From an uncultured Bacteroidota bacterium (GTDB lineage: Bacteria; Bacteroidota; Bacteroidia; Bacteroidales; P3): 64,000 bases of DNA. The stretch's first letter is position 1, and each line of letters starts with the position of its first letter. The DNA lies in the NCBI GenBank assembly GCA_902774395.1, contig CACYIK010000007.1:62001-126000 (forward strand), read 5' to 3'. A program made the position numbers and the translations under genes. A model generated the notes under the pieces. It was not told the origin of the DNA. It saw only the letters and a list, made by a program, of their open reading frames with translations, and did not search any database. Of this stretch, positions 32,895-39,288 are shown piece after piece.

Positions 32895-34595
32895 ATGAAA
32901 CAAGATTCATCACTCTTCACTCATCATTCATCACTCCAGATAGACCTCACGCCCGAGGAGTACGCCTCCGAGGCCGCTGTCCGCCGTGCGGTGGCGAAAG
33001 CTATGGGCGTGCGTGAAGAGAAACTGGAGCCCTTCCGCATCACCCGCCGCAGCATCGACTGCCGCCGTAGGCAGATACAATATCATTGTACCGTCGAGGT
33101 TGGCGAAGATGCTATTGTCCCCCTCACTCCCCCCTCACTCCCCCTTCACTCCCCCCTCACTTCCTCAAAATCACTCCCCTCTCACTCCCCCCTCACTCCC
33201 CCTAAAAAAATTCTCATCATCGGTGCCGGCCCCGCCGGCCTCTTCGCGGCGCTCCGCGCCCTCAAGCTGGGTATGAAGCCCATCATCATCGAGCGCGGCA
33301 AACCCGTGGAGGAGCGCAAGAAAGACATCGTCTCGCTGGTGCGCACCAAGGAGGTGAACCCCGACAGCAACTGGTGCTTCGGCGAGGGTGGGGCAGGGAC
33401 CTACAGCGACGGCAAGCTCTACACGCGCTCCACCAAGCGCGGCGACGTCAGCCAGGTGCTGCGCCTCTTCGTGGAACACGGCGCCGACCCCGACATCATG
33501 GTCGACGTCCACGCCCATATCGGCACCGACCGCCTGCCCGACATCATCGCCAGCATGCGCAAGACCATCACGGATGCCGGCGGCGAATACCACTTCAACA
33601 CCCGCCTCACCGACCTCCTCGTCAAGGACGGAAAAGTCATTGGAGTAAAGGTGGAAGATGTTGCTAGTGCCACAAATGAAATCACTGCTGACGCAGTGAT
33701 TCTCGCCACCGGCCACTCGGCCCGCGACATCTACGAGCTCTTTGCCCGCCGCGGCTGGCTCCTCGAAGCCAAACCCTTCGCCCTCGGCGTCCGCGTCGAG
33801 CATCCGCAGGAGCTCATCAACGAGATACAATACCACGGGAAGAACTACTCCAAACTCCTCCCCCCCGCCACCTACAGCCTGACGACGCAAGTCTACTCAA
33901 GCAATCAAGCAATCAAGCAATCAAGCACTCAACACGGAGTCTTCAGCTTCTGCATGTGTCCCGGCGGCGTCATCGTCCCTGCCGCCACGGCAGGAGGCCA
34001 GCAGGTGGTCAACGGCATGAGTAACGCCGCCCGCAACAGCGGCTTCGCCAACAGCGGCATCGCCGTCACGGTAGGCCTGGAGGATATCGCACCGACAGCG
34101 TCAGCCATCCCCTCCCAGCAGGGAGGGGTGCCCGAAGGGCGGGGTGGGGGTGCCTTAGCCCTCCTCGACTTCCAAAAAGCTGTCGAGGCCCGCGCCTTCG
34201 AGGCCGCAGGCAACACCATCGACGCCCCGTCGCAGCGCCTCGTGGACTTCCTGCAGCGCCGCACCTCGTCGCGACTCAACAAAAGCAACTACATGGGCCA
34301 CTGCGTCAGTGCCCCGTTGCACGAGATACTGCCCCCCTTCGTGGTGGACAGCCTGATACAAGGATTCAAGGATTTCGACCGCAAGATGCGGGGATTCATC
34401 ACCGAGGAGGCCAGCCTCTTAGCCGTCGAGAGCCGCACGTCGTCGCCGGTGCGCATCCCCCGCGACCGCGACACCCTGCAGCATCCCCAGCTCGCCGGCC
34501 TCTACCCCTGCGGTGAGGGCGCCGGCTACGCCGGCGGCATCGTCAGCTCCGCCCTCGACGGCATCCGCTGCGTCGAGGCCATCGCCGCACGCTGA
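32895..34595 (+). CDS. FAD-dependent oxidoreductase (COG2509-like) with four repeat-encoded inserts
   Basis: 566 aa. The dinucleotide-binding motif ILIIGAGPAGLFAA lies at about residues 106-119, followed by WCFGEGGAGTYSDGKLYTR, CPGGVIVPAA and a C-terminal YPCGEGAGYAGGIVSSALDG that closes the FAD site, as in the NAD(FAD)-utilising dehydrogenases of COG2509 (function not established). Four segments look inserted: residues 4-15 (DSSLFTHHSSLQ), 75-105 (Pro/Ser/Leu/His-rich), 334-347 (SSNQAIKQSSTQH) and 402-422 (IPSQQGGVPEGRGGGA). All are encoded by repeats and leave the conserved blocks intact. It follows uvrB by 9 nt and probably shares its transcript. Confidence 0.9.
   Translation: MKQDSSLFTHHSSLQIDLTPEEYASEAAVRRAVAKAMGVREEKLEPFRITRRSIDCRRRQIQYHCTVEVGEDAIVPLTPPSLPLHSPLTSSKSLPSHSPLTPPKKILIIGAGPAGLFAALRALKLGMKPIIIERGKPVEERKKDIVSLVRTKEVNPDSNWCFGEGGAGTYSDGKLYTRSTKRGDVSQVLRLFVEHGADPDIMVDVHAHIGTDRLPDIIASMRKTITDAGGEYHFNTRLTDLLVKDGKVIGVKVEDVASATNEITADAVILATGHSARDIYELFARRGWLLEAKPFALGVRVEHPQELINEIQYHGKNYSKLLPPATYSLTTQVYSSNQAIKQSSTQHGVFSFCMCPGGVIVPAATAGGQQVVNGMSNAARNSGFANSGIAVTVGLEDIAPTASAIPSQQGGVPEGRGGGALALLDFQKAVEARAFEAAGNTIDAPSQRLVDFLQRRTSSRLNKSNYMGHCVSAPLHEILPPFVVDSLIQGFKDFDRKMRGFITEEASLLAVESRTSSPVRIPRDRDTLQHPQLAGLYPCGEGAGYAGGIVSSALDGIRCVEAIAAR
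33118..33205. repeat. CACTCCCCCCT repeat tract inside the FAD oxidoreductase gene
   Basis: About nine TCACTCCCC(CCT) units are translated as a roughly 30-residue low-complexity linker between the N-terminal domain and the Rossmann motif. This is the longest in-frame tract of the window. Confidence 0.9.
33894..33935. repeat. TCAAGCAA octamer tract inside the FAD oxidoreductase gene
   Basis: Four to five 8-bp units (TCAAGCAA) are translated as YSSNQAIKQSSTQ. Confidence 0.88.
34105..34155. repeat. G/C-rich palindromic insert inside the FAD oxidoreductase gene
   Basis: CCCCTCCCAGCAGGGAGGGG is a near-perfect palindrome followed by TGCCCGAAGGGCGGGGTGGGG. It is translated as IPSQQGGVPEGRGGGA and looks like a small interspersed element rather than native coding sequence. 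Confidence 0.65.
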
Positions 34596-35306
34596 CCGTA
34601 GACCCTGGTCGGCAGACCATTCCCCGATATACACGCTCTCCGAGCACCTTCCGGCATTGTCCTGCACGAAGCCATAGAGCTGCACCTCTTCGCCGCTCCA
34701 GGCCTCCGGAATTTCTACCGTGATGCTCTTCGTCCGCCGGTACACCGGCAGCGACAGCAGCGCCTCGCCCCGCGCGGGACACAGCGCCGCCACATACACC
34801 TTGTCGCTGCTGTTGCAGTTGCGGTGCTCCGGATTTTTTTCAAAGGCAATGGTGATAGTGTTTAGCGTTAAGTGTTTAGTGTTCAGTTGGCTGACGCGTC
34901 CGTCCTGCGTAGCTTCACTAAACACTGAACACTGATCACTGACCACTGAAAAGGCCACCGGCGCTACAGGCCCTTCGCTGACTCTCAGGTGCTCATAGTC
35001 CACCATCAGTTCCTCGTCGCTCATGGCGAAGCAGCCCTTGTTGATCATCAGGAAATAGTTGCACTCCGTCTTGTGCATCTTCAGTGCCGGCAGATGCAGG
35101 CCTTCGCGCAGGATCTCCTTCAGGCTCCCGGCGAAGGTCACCGAGGCCTTGAAGAGTGCCCGCTGCTCCAGCTGCTTCTCCGTCTTCGCGTCGTGGAAGT
35201 CGCGCGGCTTCGTCCGCACGCACCACTGTCCGCGCCACATATATCCCACCACGTTGCCCACACGCCCGCGGTAGCCCCCATGAATACCATCTGTCTGCTT
35301 TGCCAT
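34419..35306 (-). CDS. DUF6266-like protein with repeat insert and antisense tail
   Basis: The N-terminus MAKQTDGIHGGYRGRVGNVVGY followed by TEKQLEQRALFKASVTF matches the pattern of Bacteroidota DUF6266 proteins (unknown function). Residues about 116-151 are encoded by two heptad repeat blocks (VVSDQCSVFSE and RVSQLNTKHLTLNT). The family-like part ends near YIGEW (about residue 230). The last ~65 residues are an Ala/Gly/Asp-rich tail encoded antisense to the last 177 nt of the FAD oxidoreductase gene, and are probably a read-through after a lost stop or do not form a native domain. The real 3' end is therefore uncertain. Confidence 0.7.
   Translation of the reverse strand: MAKQTDGIHGGYRGRVGNVVGYMWRGQWCVRTKPRDFHDAKTEKQLEQRALFKASVTFAGSLKEILREGLHLPALKMHKTECNYFLMINKGCFAMSDEELMVDYEHLRVSEGPVAPVAFSVVSDQCSVFSEATQDGRVSQLNTKHLTLNTITIAFEKNPEHRNCNSSDKVYVAALCPARGEALLSLPVYRRTKSITVEIPEAWSGEEVQLYGFVQDNAGRCSESVYIGEWSADQGLRSACGDGLDAADAVEGGADDAAGVAGALTAGVEAGELGMLQGVAVAGDAHRRRRAALDG
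34856..34955. repeat. Facing heptad repeat blocks inside the DUF6266-like gene
   Basis: The left block (34856-34884, AGTGTTTA-type) and the right block (34917-34950, units ACTGAAC/ACTGATC/ACTGACC) are of the same heptad class in opposite orientation and flank 32 bp that include AGTTGGCTGACGCG. The inverted layout could form a hairpin. Confidence 0.8.
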
Positions 35307-35757
35307 AGTTCTGTCTTTTAACGGCTAATTAATCGAATTAAACGAATTAAGCTTATTCACTGTATTTTATTTATTTCAGCGGTGTTCATCGCCCCTTGCG
35401 GGGGGGCGCAGGTTAATTTCCGGCTAATTACTCGAATGCCGCGGCGCTTCGCTGCGGCTGGCTGGCGCATCCCGATGGTAGACCAAGATTTGCCGTAGGC
35501 CTTTTAGTATCATTCGCCTGTAATTGTACTGCGTAGCCATTAGTTTAATCAGTAAAACTCACTTTTAAAATTATATTATTTATTTTCTCTAACGTTATTT
35601 TCTTTTAATTATTATTTACTATCGTAAATTTTCTTTAAAAGTAGATAAGAACATTAGTAGAATATGATAAAAAGATGATACTATAGATTAGGCAGTTATA
35701 TTTATAGTTTTCTATGCATGAAATGGTATTAATATGGATGTTTGCACGAAAAATAAT
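35307..35757. other. A/T-rich intergenic region upstream of the structured-RNA candidate
   Basis: No gene is recognised. GAATTA-type repeat pieces lie at 35321-35350 and around 35411-35440; the rest is A/T-rich without clear signals. Confidence 0.6.
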
Positions 35758-35788
35758 TTTGTGGTTCCGAATTTTATTCGTATCTTTG
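35758..35788 (+). promoter_or_regulatory. Promoter before the structured-RNA candidate
   Basis: TTTG (35758-35761), a 19-nt spacer and TATCTTTG (35781-35788) match the Bacteroidota consensus well. The predicted start is about 15-20 nt before the closing stem of the RNA. Confidence 0.85.
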
Positions 35789-35793
35789 CAGTC

Positions 35794-35990
35794 GATTTCA
35801 AATGAAATCAAGAAGCGTTATACCGCACTTGGAATGAAAACCTGAGAAATTTTCAAAAGTAGTGCAAGTAAGTATAATGGTTCACGTGTATTAGCGTGGG
35901 CCGTGTGCTGCATCTTCACTACAAGGTATTTCTCAGGACCCTCATTCAAAGACGTGGTATACGTGCACCACGCTTCTTGTTATTTATCTC
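35794..35990 (+). ncRNA. Structured RNA candidate, possibly 6S RNA
   Basis: A well-placed promoter is followed by nested complementary segments: AAGAAGCGT (35810-35818) with ACGCTTCTT (35970-35978), CCTGAGAAAT (35841-35850) with ATTTCTCAGG (35928-35937), GTAGTG (35859-35864) with CACTAC (35917-35922), and a terminal CACG/CGTG hairpin. Together they form a rod of about 170 nt with internal bubbles, like 6S RNA. A small 5' hairpin GATTTC-AAAT-GAAATC precedes it. No long coding frame with a sensible start runs through it. The alternative is a structured 5' leader of the lipoprotein gene at 36053. The 6S identity is inference from shape and size. Confidence 0.5.
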
Positions 35991-36052
35991 TGTTTGAGGT
36001 GCGAAACAAAATAAAACTGATGAGCCGACAGGATAAAACTGGCAAAAAACTA

Positions 36053-36667
36053 ATGAAAAAATTTTATCTTTTTCTTGTAGGCGCATTGATGATGTCGTCA
36101 TGTTTTTCGTTTAAGACGACATTATATGATCTTGGCTTGAAAAATGTTGAGGTTCCAAAGAATTCGAAGCAACAATTTAGTGAAAGTATGTTGAAGACGA
36201 CGAGTGAAGATGGCGTTACGATGTATTCCTTTGAAGATGATATGATTGCAATTGCATGGTACGCAACATCTACTCAATTCCATTTTATTCTACGGAACAA
36301 AACCAATCATTCTATAAAGATTCCTTGGGATGAAGTGGCCTATATTAATCCTTCTGGCCAATCAATGAGGTGTATCCACAGTGGAGTAAAGCTTATTGAT
36401 CGTAATAATGCGCAAGCTCCGACTGTCATTGCAAAGAATTCTACTTTAAGTGACCTGCTGATGCCGGCAGAACATATTTATTATATATCAGGTAAATATG
36501 GTGGATGGAGAGAAAGAAGCCTGTTCGGTGAATATAAATCACAGGAGGAAGCAAAGCAAAGCGGTTTAATTGGAACAAAAGTATCTGTTCTTTTGCCGAT
36601 AATGATTGAGAATGTTACAAATGAGTATTTGTTTCAATTTGAGCTAAAGGATATTATTGTAAAATAA
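36053..36667 (+). CDS. Small A/T-rich lipoprotein of unknown function
   Basis: 204 aa from the ATG at 36053 (MKKFYLFLVGALMMSSC), giving a classic lipoprotein signal with Cys at about 17; the open frame upstream is rejected because it crosses the structured RNA. The mature part is beta-rich (TLYDLGLKNVEVP, HFILRNKTNHSIKIPWDEVAYINPSG) with no known motif. The pattern of residues on transient interactions with hydrophobic strands suggests an immunoglobulin-like fold, but this is a guess. The gene is much more A/T-rich than its neighbours, suggesting recent acquisition. Confidence 0.8.
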   Translation: MKKFYLFLVGALMMSSCFSFKTTLYDLGLKNVEVPKNSKQQFSESMLKTTSEDGVTMYSFEDDMIAIAWYATSTQFHFILRNKTNHSIKIPWDEVAYINPSGQSMRCIHSGVKLIDRNNAQAPTVIAKNSTLSDLLMPAEHIYYISGKYGGWRERSLFGEYKSQEEAKQSGLIGTKVSVLLPIMIENVTNEYLFQFELKDIIVK

Positions 36668-36680
36668 GGAATCAAAAAAA

Positions 36681-36720
36681 AAGAGAGTGGCTATAGGACA
36701 ATAGCCACTCTCTTTTTTTT
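36681..36720. terminator. Bidirectional terminator between convergent genes
   Basis: AGAGAGTGGCTAT pairs with ATAGCCACTCTCT around AGGACA, with a run of A before and a run of eight T after. It serves the lipoprotein gene and the convergent four-helix-bundle gene. Confidence 0.92.
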
Positions 36721-37264
36721 AGAAACCTCGTTTTTCTTTGCGGACGCGCATCATTCTTTCGCTGAAGCCGCCTTGGTCGACGAAGTCTTTCTCTAGGCGT
36801 TCTAACTGTTTGAAGAGCAGGTAGTCGGCCTGCTTGATTAACACAATGGCCATATTGGCGATGGTCTCCGGGGGACGTGAAGAACACAGATTCATGAAAT
36901 ATTCTGCATCGCTGTGATCCCGTCCCAGCTGACGCATGGTTTCCAGTTCCACGGAGCCTTCTTCCCATTGGCGATGTCCGCGTGTGCGGAGGTAGTCGAT
37001 GTAATCTTCCAATAATTCCTGCAGGCTGGCCTTTGCCACATTCACCAGCTTTATCTCCGTCTTCGCGGAAGTGGCGGAGGCCGCCGACCCCTCGATGATA
37101 TTCTGCTTGCCGCTACGCGCAGCCTGCACCATCTGGTCGACGGTGCGATCCCCTTTCTGCAGGTATGTGCTGCAGAAATAGAACGTTATCTCGTAAATAA
37201 CCTCGGTCTTCTGGTAGGAAAGGAGCTTGCGGTAGTTTCCGGTGGGACGGATTAGTTTTTCCAT
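36719..37264 (-). CDS. Four-helix-bundle protein (S23/intervening-sequence-type)
   Basis: 181 aa, helical. Residues about 12-110 have the typical four-helix-bundle pattern YRKLLSYQKTEVIYEITFYF, RTVDQMVQAARSGKQNIIEG and KLVNVAKASLQELLEDYIDYL known from proteins related to those encoded in 23S rRNA intervening sequences (S23 family); the rest is a helical suffix domain (ETIANMAIVLIKQADYLL). Here it is chromosomal and not inside an rRNA gene. Function is unknown. A 9-bp repeat array lies directly upstream. Confidence 0.85.
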   Translation of the reverse strand: MEKLIRPTGNYRKLLSYQKTEVIYEITFYFCSTYLQKGDRTVDQMVQAARSGKQNIIEGSAASATSAKTEIKLVNVAKASLQELLEDYIDYLRTRGHRQWEEGSVELETMRQLGRDHSDAEYFMNLCSSRPPETIANMAIVLIKQADYLLFKQLERLEKDFVDQGGFSERMMRVRKEKRGF

Positions 37265-37296
37265 AATTTTGGTTTTTTTAGGGGGTTGATTTTTTT

Positions 37297-37441
37297 TAGG
37301 GACTTTAAGGTCTTTAGGGACTTTAGGGTCTTTAGGGTCCTTAGGGTCTTTAAGGTCTTTAGGGTCTTTAGGGACTTTAGGGACTTTAGGGTCTTTAAGG
37401 TCTTTAGGGTCTCTAAGGTCCTTAGGGTCCTTGGGGTTTTT
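37297..37441. repeat. Sixteen-unit degenerate 9-bp array (TTTAGGGTC)
   Basis: Units TTTAGGGAC, TTTAGGGTC, CTTAGGGTC and TTTAAGGTC repeat with strict 9-bp period for about 145 bp between porT and the four-helix-bundle gene. The array ends inside or at the porT stop. It is the longest pure array of the window. Confidence 0.92.
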
Positions 37442-38150
37442 AGCCTTCGAAGGTGAAGCTTAGCATGAAGGTGCGGGAGGAGAGGTTGTCGAAGGCGCGG
37501 ATGTAGACGTCTGGGTCTTCGACTTTCAGGTCGACGAGGCCGAAGGTCATCTTGAGATCGATGGCGAATTTGACATACCGGAGAAAGACGTCGAAGCCCA
37601 AGCCGAGGCTGTAGCGGAAGTCGTGGGGCTCGAGGCGTATGATGCTTTGGTCGGTGCGGTTGCGGTTCTTGCGGAGGGAGGCGAAGTCGAAGCCGTAGCT
37701 GATGCCGGCGGTGATGTAGGGACGGAAGTTGTTGTAGCGCACGGCGCGGAATTTCAGCTCGAGGGGCAGGTCGCCGTAGACGGATTCTACGTTGCGCTTG
37801 AGTTCGGCAAGACGGTGGGTCTCGAGGTAGGAGGGTTCCCAGGAGTAGGACACCTCGCGGGTGACGAGGGTGACGCCGGGCAGGAGGCGCAGGTTGAACC
37901 AATCGTTGAGGCGCAGGTCGCCGATGACGGCGATATGGAAGCCTGGGGCGAAGTAGGAGGTGGTGCCCTGCAGGGTCTGGCGGAGCTGTTCGTCGTCGGA
38001 GAATTCGAGGTCGAACTTGGAGTTGGTATAGCCCACCTGGATGCCGTAGTGCAGCAAGCGGGAGTCGAACTGGCCCAGATTCCCTATTTGGGCAGTGGAA
38101 TTAAAAGACAAGAAAGACAAAAAAGACAAAAAAAGAATGTGTTTTTTCAT
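37440..38150 (-). CDS. porT: PorT-family outer membrane beta-barrel (T9SS)
   Basis: PorT/SprT is an outer membrane component needed for type IX secretion. The 236-aa protein has a signal peptide (MKKHILFLSFLSFLSFNSTA), then LLHYGIQVGYTNSKFDL, DLPLELKFRAVRYNNFRPYI, ISYGFDF and a final strand NLSSRTFMLSFTFEG; this series is the usual PorT pattern, and length fits. The signal-peptide core LFLSFLSFLSF is encoded by AAAGACAA-type repeats at 38100-38135. Its presence supports T9SS export of the giant protein at 21090. Confidence 0.82.
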   Translation of the reverse strand: MKKHILFLSFLSFLSFNSTAQIGNLGQFDSRLLHYGIQVGYTNSKFDLEFSDDEQLRQTLQGTTSYFAPGFHIAVIGDLRLNDWFNLRLLPGVTLVTREVSYSWEPSYLETHRLAELKRNVESVYGDLPLELKFRAVRYNNFRPYITAGISYGFDFASLRKNRNRTDQSIIRLEPHDFRYSLGLGFDVFLRYVKFAIDLKMTFGLVDLKVEDPDVYIRAFDNLSSRTFMLSFTFEG

Positions 38151-38180
38151 TTTGTTTTTTCTTGTTTTTTCTTGTCTTTG
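38098..38180. repeat. AAAGACAA / TTTTCTTG repeat tracts around the porT start
   Basis: AAGAC(A)n units at about 38102-38135 encode the porT signal peptide, and TTTTTTCTTG units at about 38155-38178 lie just upstream in the gap to ansA. Confidence 0.75.
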
Positions 38181-38202
38181 AAAAATAATAGAACTTTGTC
38201 TT

Positions 38203-39219
38203 CTATTCGGTTATCTCTCCGCGGAGGGATTGGGAGAGGCGGGCTTTGACGTGTTCTTTGTCGTTGGGGTATTCGCCGAGGAGGCACATCATCTTGGCGA
38301 TGGCGGCCTCGATGGTGATGTCGCCGGCGCCGATGACGCCGATGCGGTCCATGTCGCAGCTGGCGGCGTACTGGCGCATCTTGACGGCGCCGGCCTTGCA
38401 CTGCGTGACGTTGAGGATGATGATGCCGCGCTGGATGGCGTCGTCGAGGGCGTTGATGAACCACTCGTCGGTGGGGGCGTTGCCGGAGCCGTAGGTCTCG
38501 ATGACGACACCTTGCAGCTCGGGGGTGTGGAGCACGGCGTTGACGACCTCGGGGCCGATGCCGGGGAAGAGTTTCAGTATCGCCACGCGGGTGTCGAAGT
38601 GCTTGCGCACCTGCAGCGGCTCGGTGGGCATGGGCTGGAAGAGGTGTTCTTTGAAGGAGATATTGATGCCTGCCTTGGCCAGCGAGGGGTAGTTGTAGCT
38701 CTCGAAGGCGTCGAAGTTCTCGGCGTTGATCTTGGTGCTGCGGTTGCCGCGGTAGAGGTGGCTCTCGAAGAAGATGCAGACCTCGGGGATGGTGACGAGG
38801 CGTGTGGAGGCGACCTCGAGGGCACAGATGATATTCTCGCGGCCGTCGGAGCGCAGCATGCCCAGGGGCAGCTGGCTGCCGGTGAAGACGATGGGCTTGG
38901 CCAGGTTCTTGAACATGAAGCTTAGGGCCGAGGCGGTATAGGCCATGGTGTCGGTGCCGTGGAGCACCACGAAGCCGTCATAGCTGTCGTAGTGGCGCTC
39001 GATGATTTCTGCTATCTCCACCCACAGGGCGGGAGTCATGCAGGAGGAGTCGATGATGCTGGGGAGCGTCACGGAGTCGATGCCGTACTGGCAGTGCTTG
39101 AGCTGTGGCACGGCGTCGTAGATGCGGTCGAGGGCGAAGGGGTGCAACGAGCCGTTCTCGTCCTGCACCATACCGATGGTGCCACCCGTATAGACGATAA
39201 GAACTTTGTTCTGTTTCAT
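38203..39219 (-). CDS. ansA: Type I L-asparaginase
   Basis: Hydrolyses L-asparagine to aspartate and ammonia in the cytoplasm. The 338-aa protein has the N-terminal active-site loop YTGGTIGM (residues 10-17) with the nucleophilic Thr, the second motif LHGTDTMAYTASAL (about 88-101) with the catalytic Thr-Asp pair, and IVFTGSQLPLG. No signal peptide, consistent with the type I enzyme. It lies upstream of porT on the same strand with a repeat-filled gap. Confidence 0.95.
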   Translation of the reverse strand: MKQNKVLIVYTGGTIGMVQDENGSLHPFALDRIYDAVPQLKHCQYGIDSVTLPSIIDSSCMTPALWVEIAEIIERHYDSYDGFVVLHGTDTMAYTASALSFMFKNLAKPIVFTGSQLPLGMLRSDGRENIICALEVASTRLVTIPEVCIFFESHLYRGNRSTKINAENFDAFESYNYPSLAKAGINISFKEHLFQPMPTEPLQVRKHFDTRVAILKLFPGIGPEVVNAVLHTPELQGVVIETYGSGNAPTDEWFINALDDAIQRGIIILNVTQCKAGAVKMRQYAASCDMDRIGVIGAGDITIEAAIAKMMCLLGEYPNDKEHVKARLSQSLRGEITE

Positions 39220-39288
39220 ATCGTCTATAACGAGGGTAAGGCTTTTTTATTGTGCCCGGTGGCTTGTGCGGCTCTTATTTTTCAGTTT

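Noticed and set aside
35903..36052. 50-residue N-terminal extension of the A/T-rich lipoprotein
   Set aside because: It crosses the structured-RNA candidate and would destroy the lipoprotein signal peptide starting at 36053.
37297..37441. CRISPR array
   Set aside because: Units are 9 bp with no spacers; no cas genes in the window.
37252..37902. ORF with a KTLKTLKSLK repeat tail on the minus strand
   Set aside because: It reads the porT gene in the wrong frame and then the 9-bp array; no signal or family motif.
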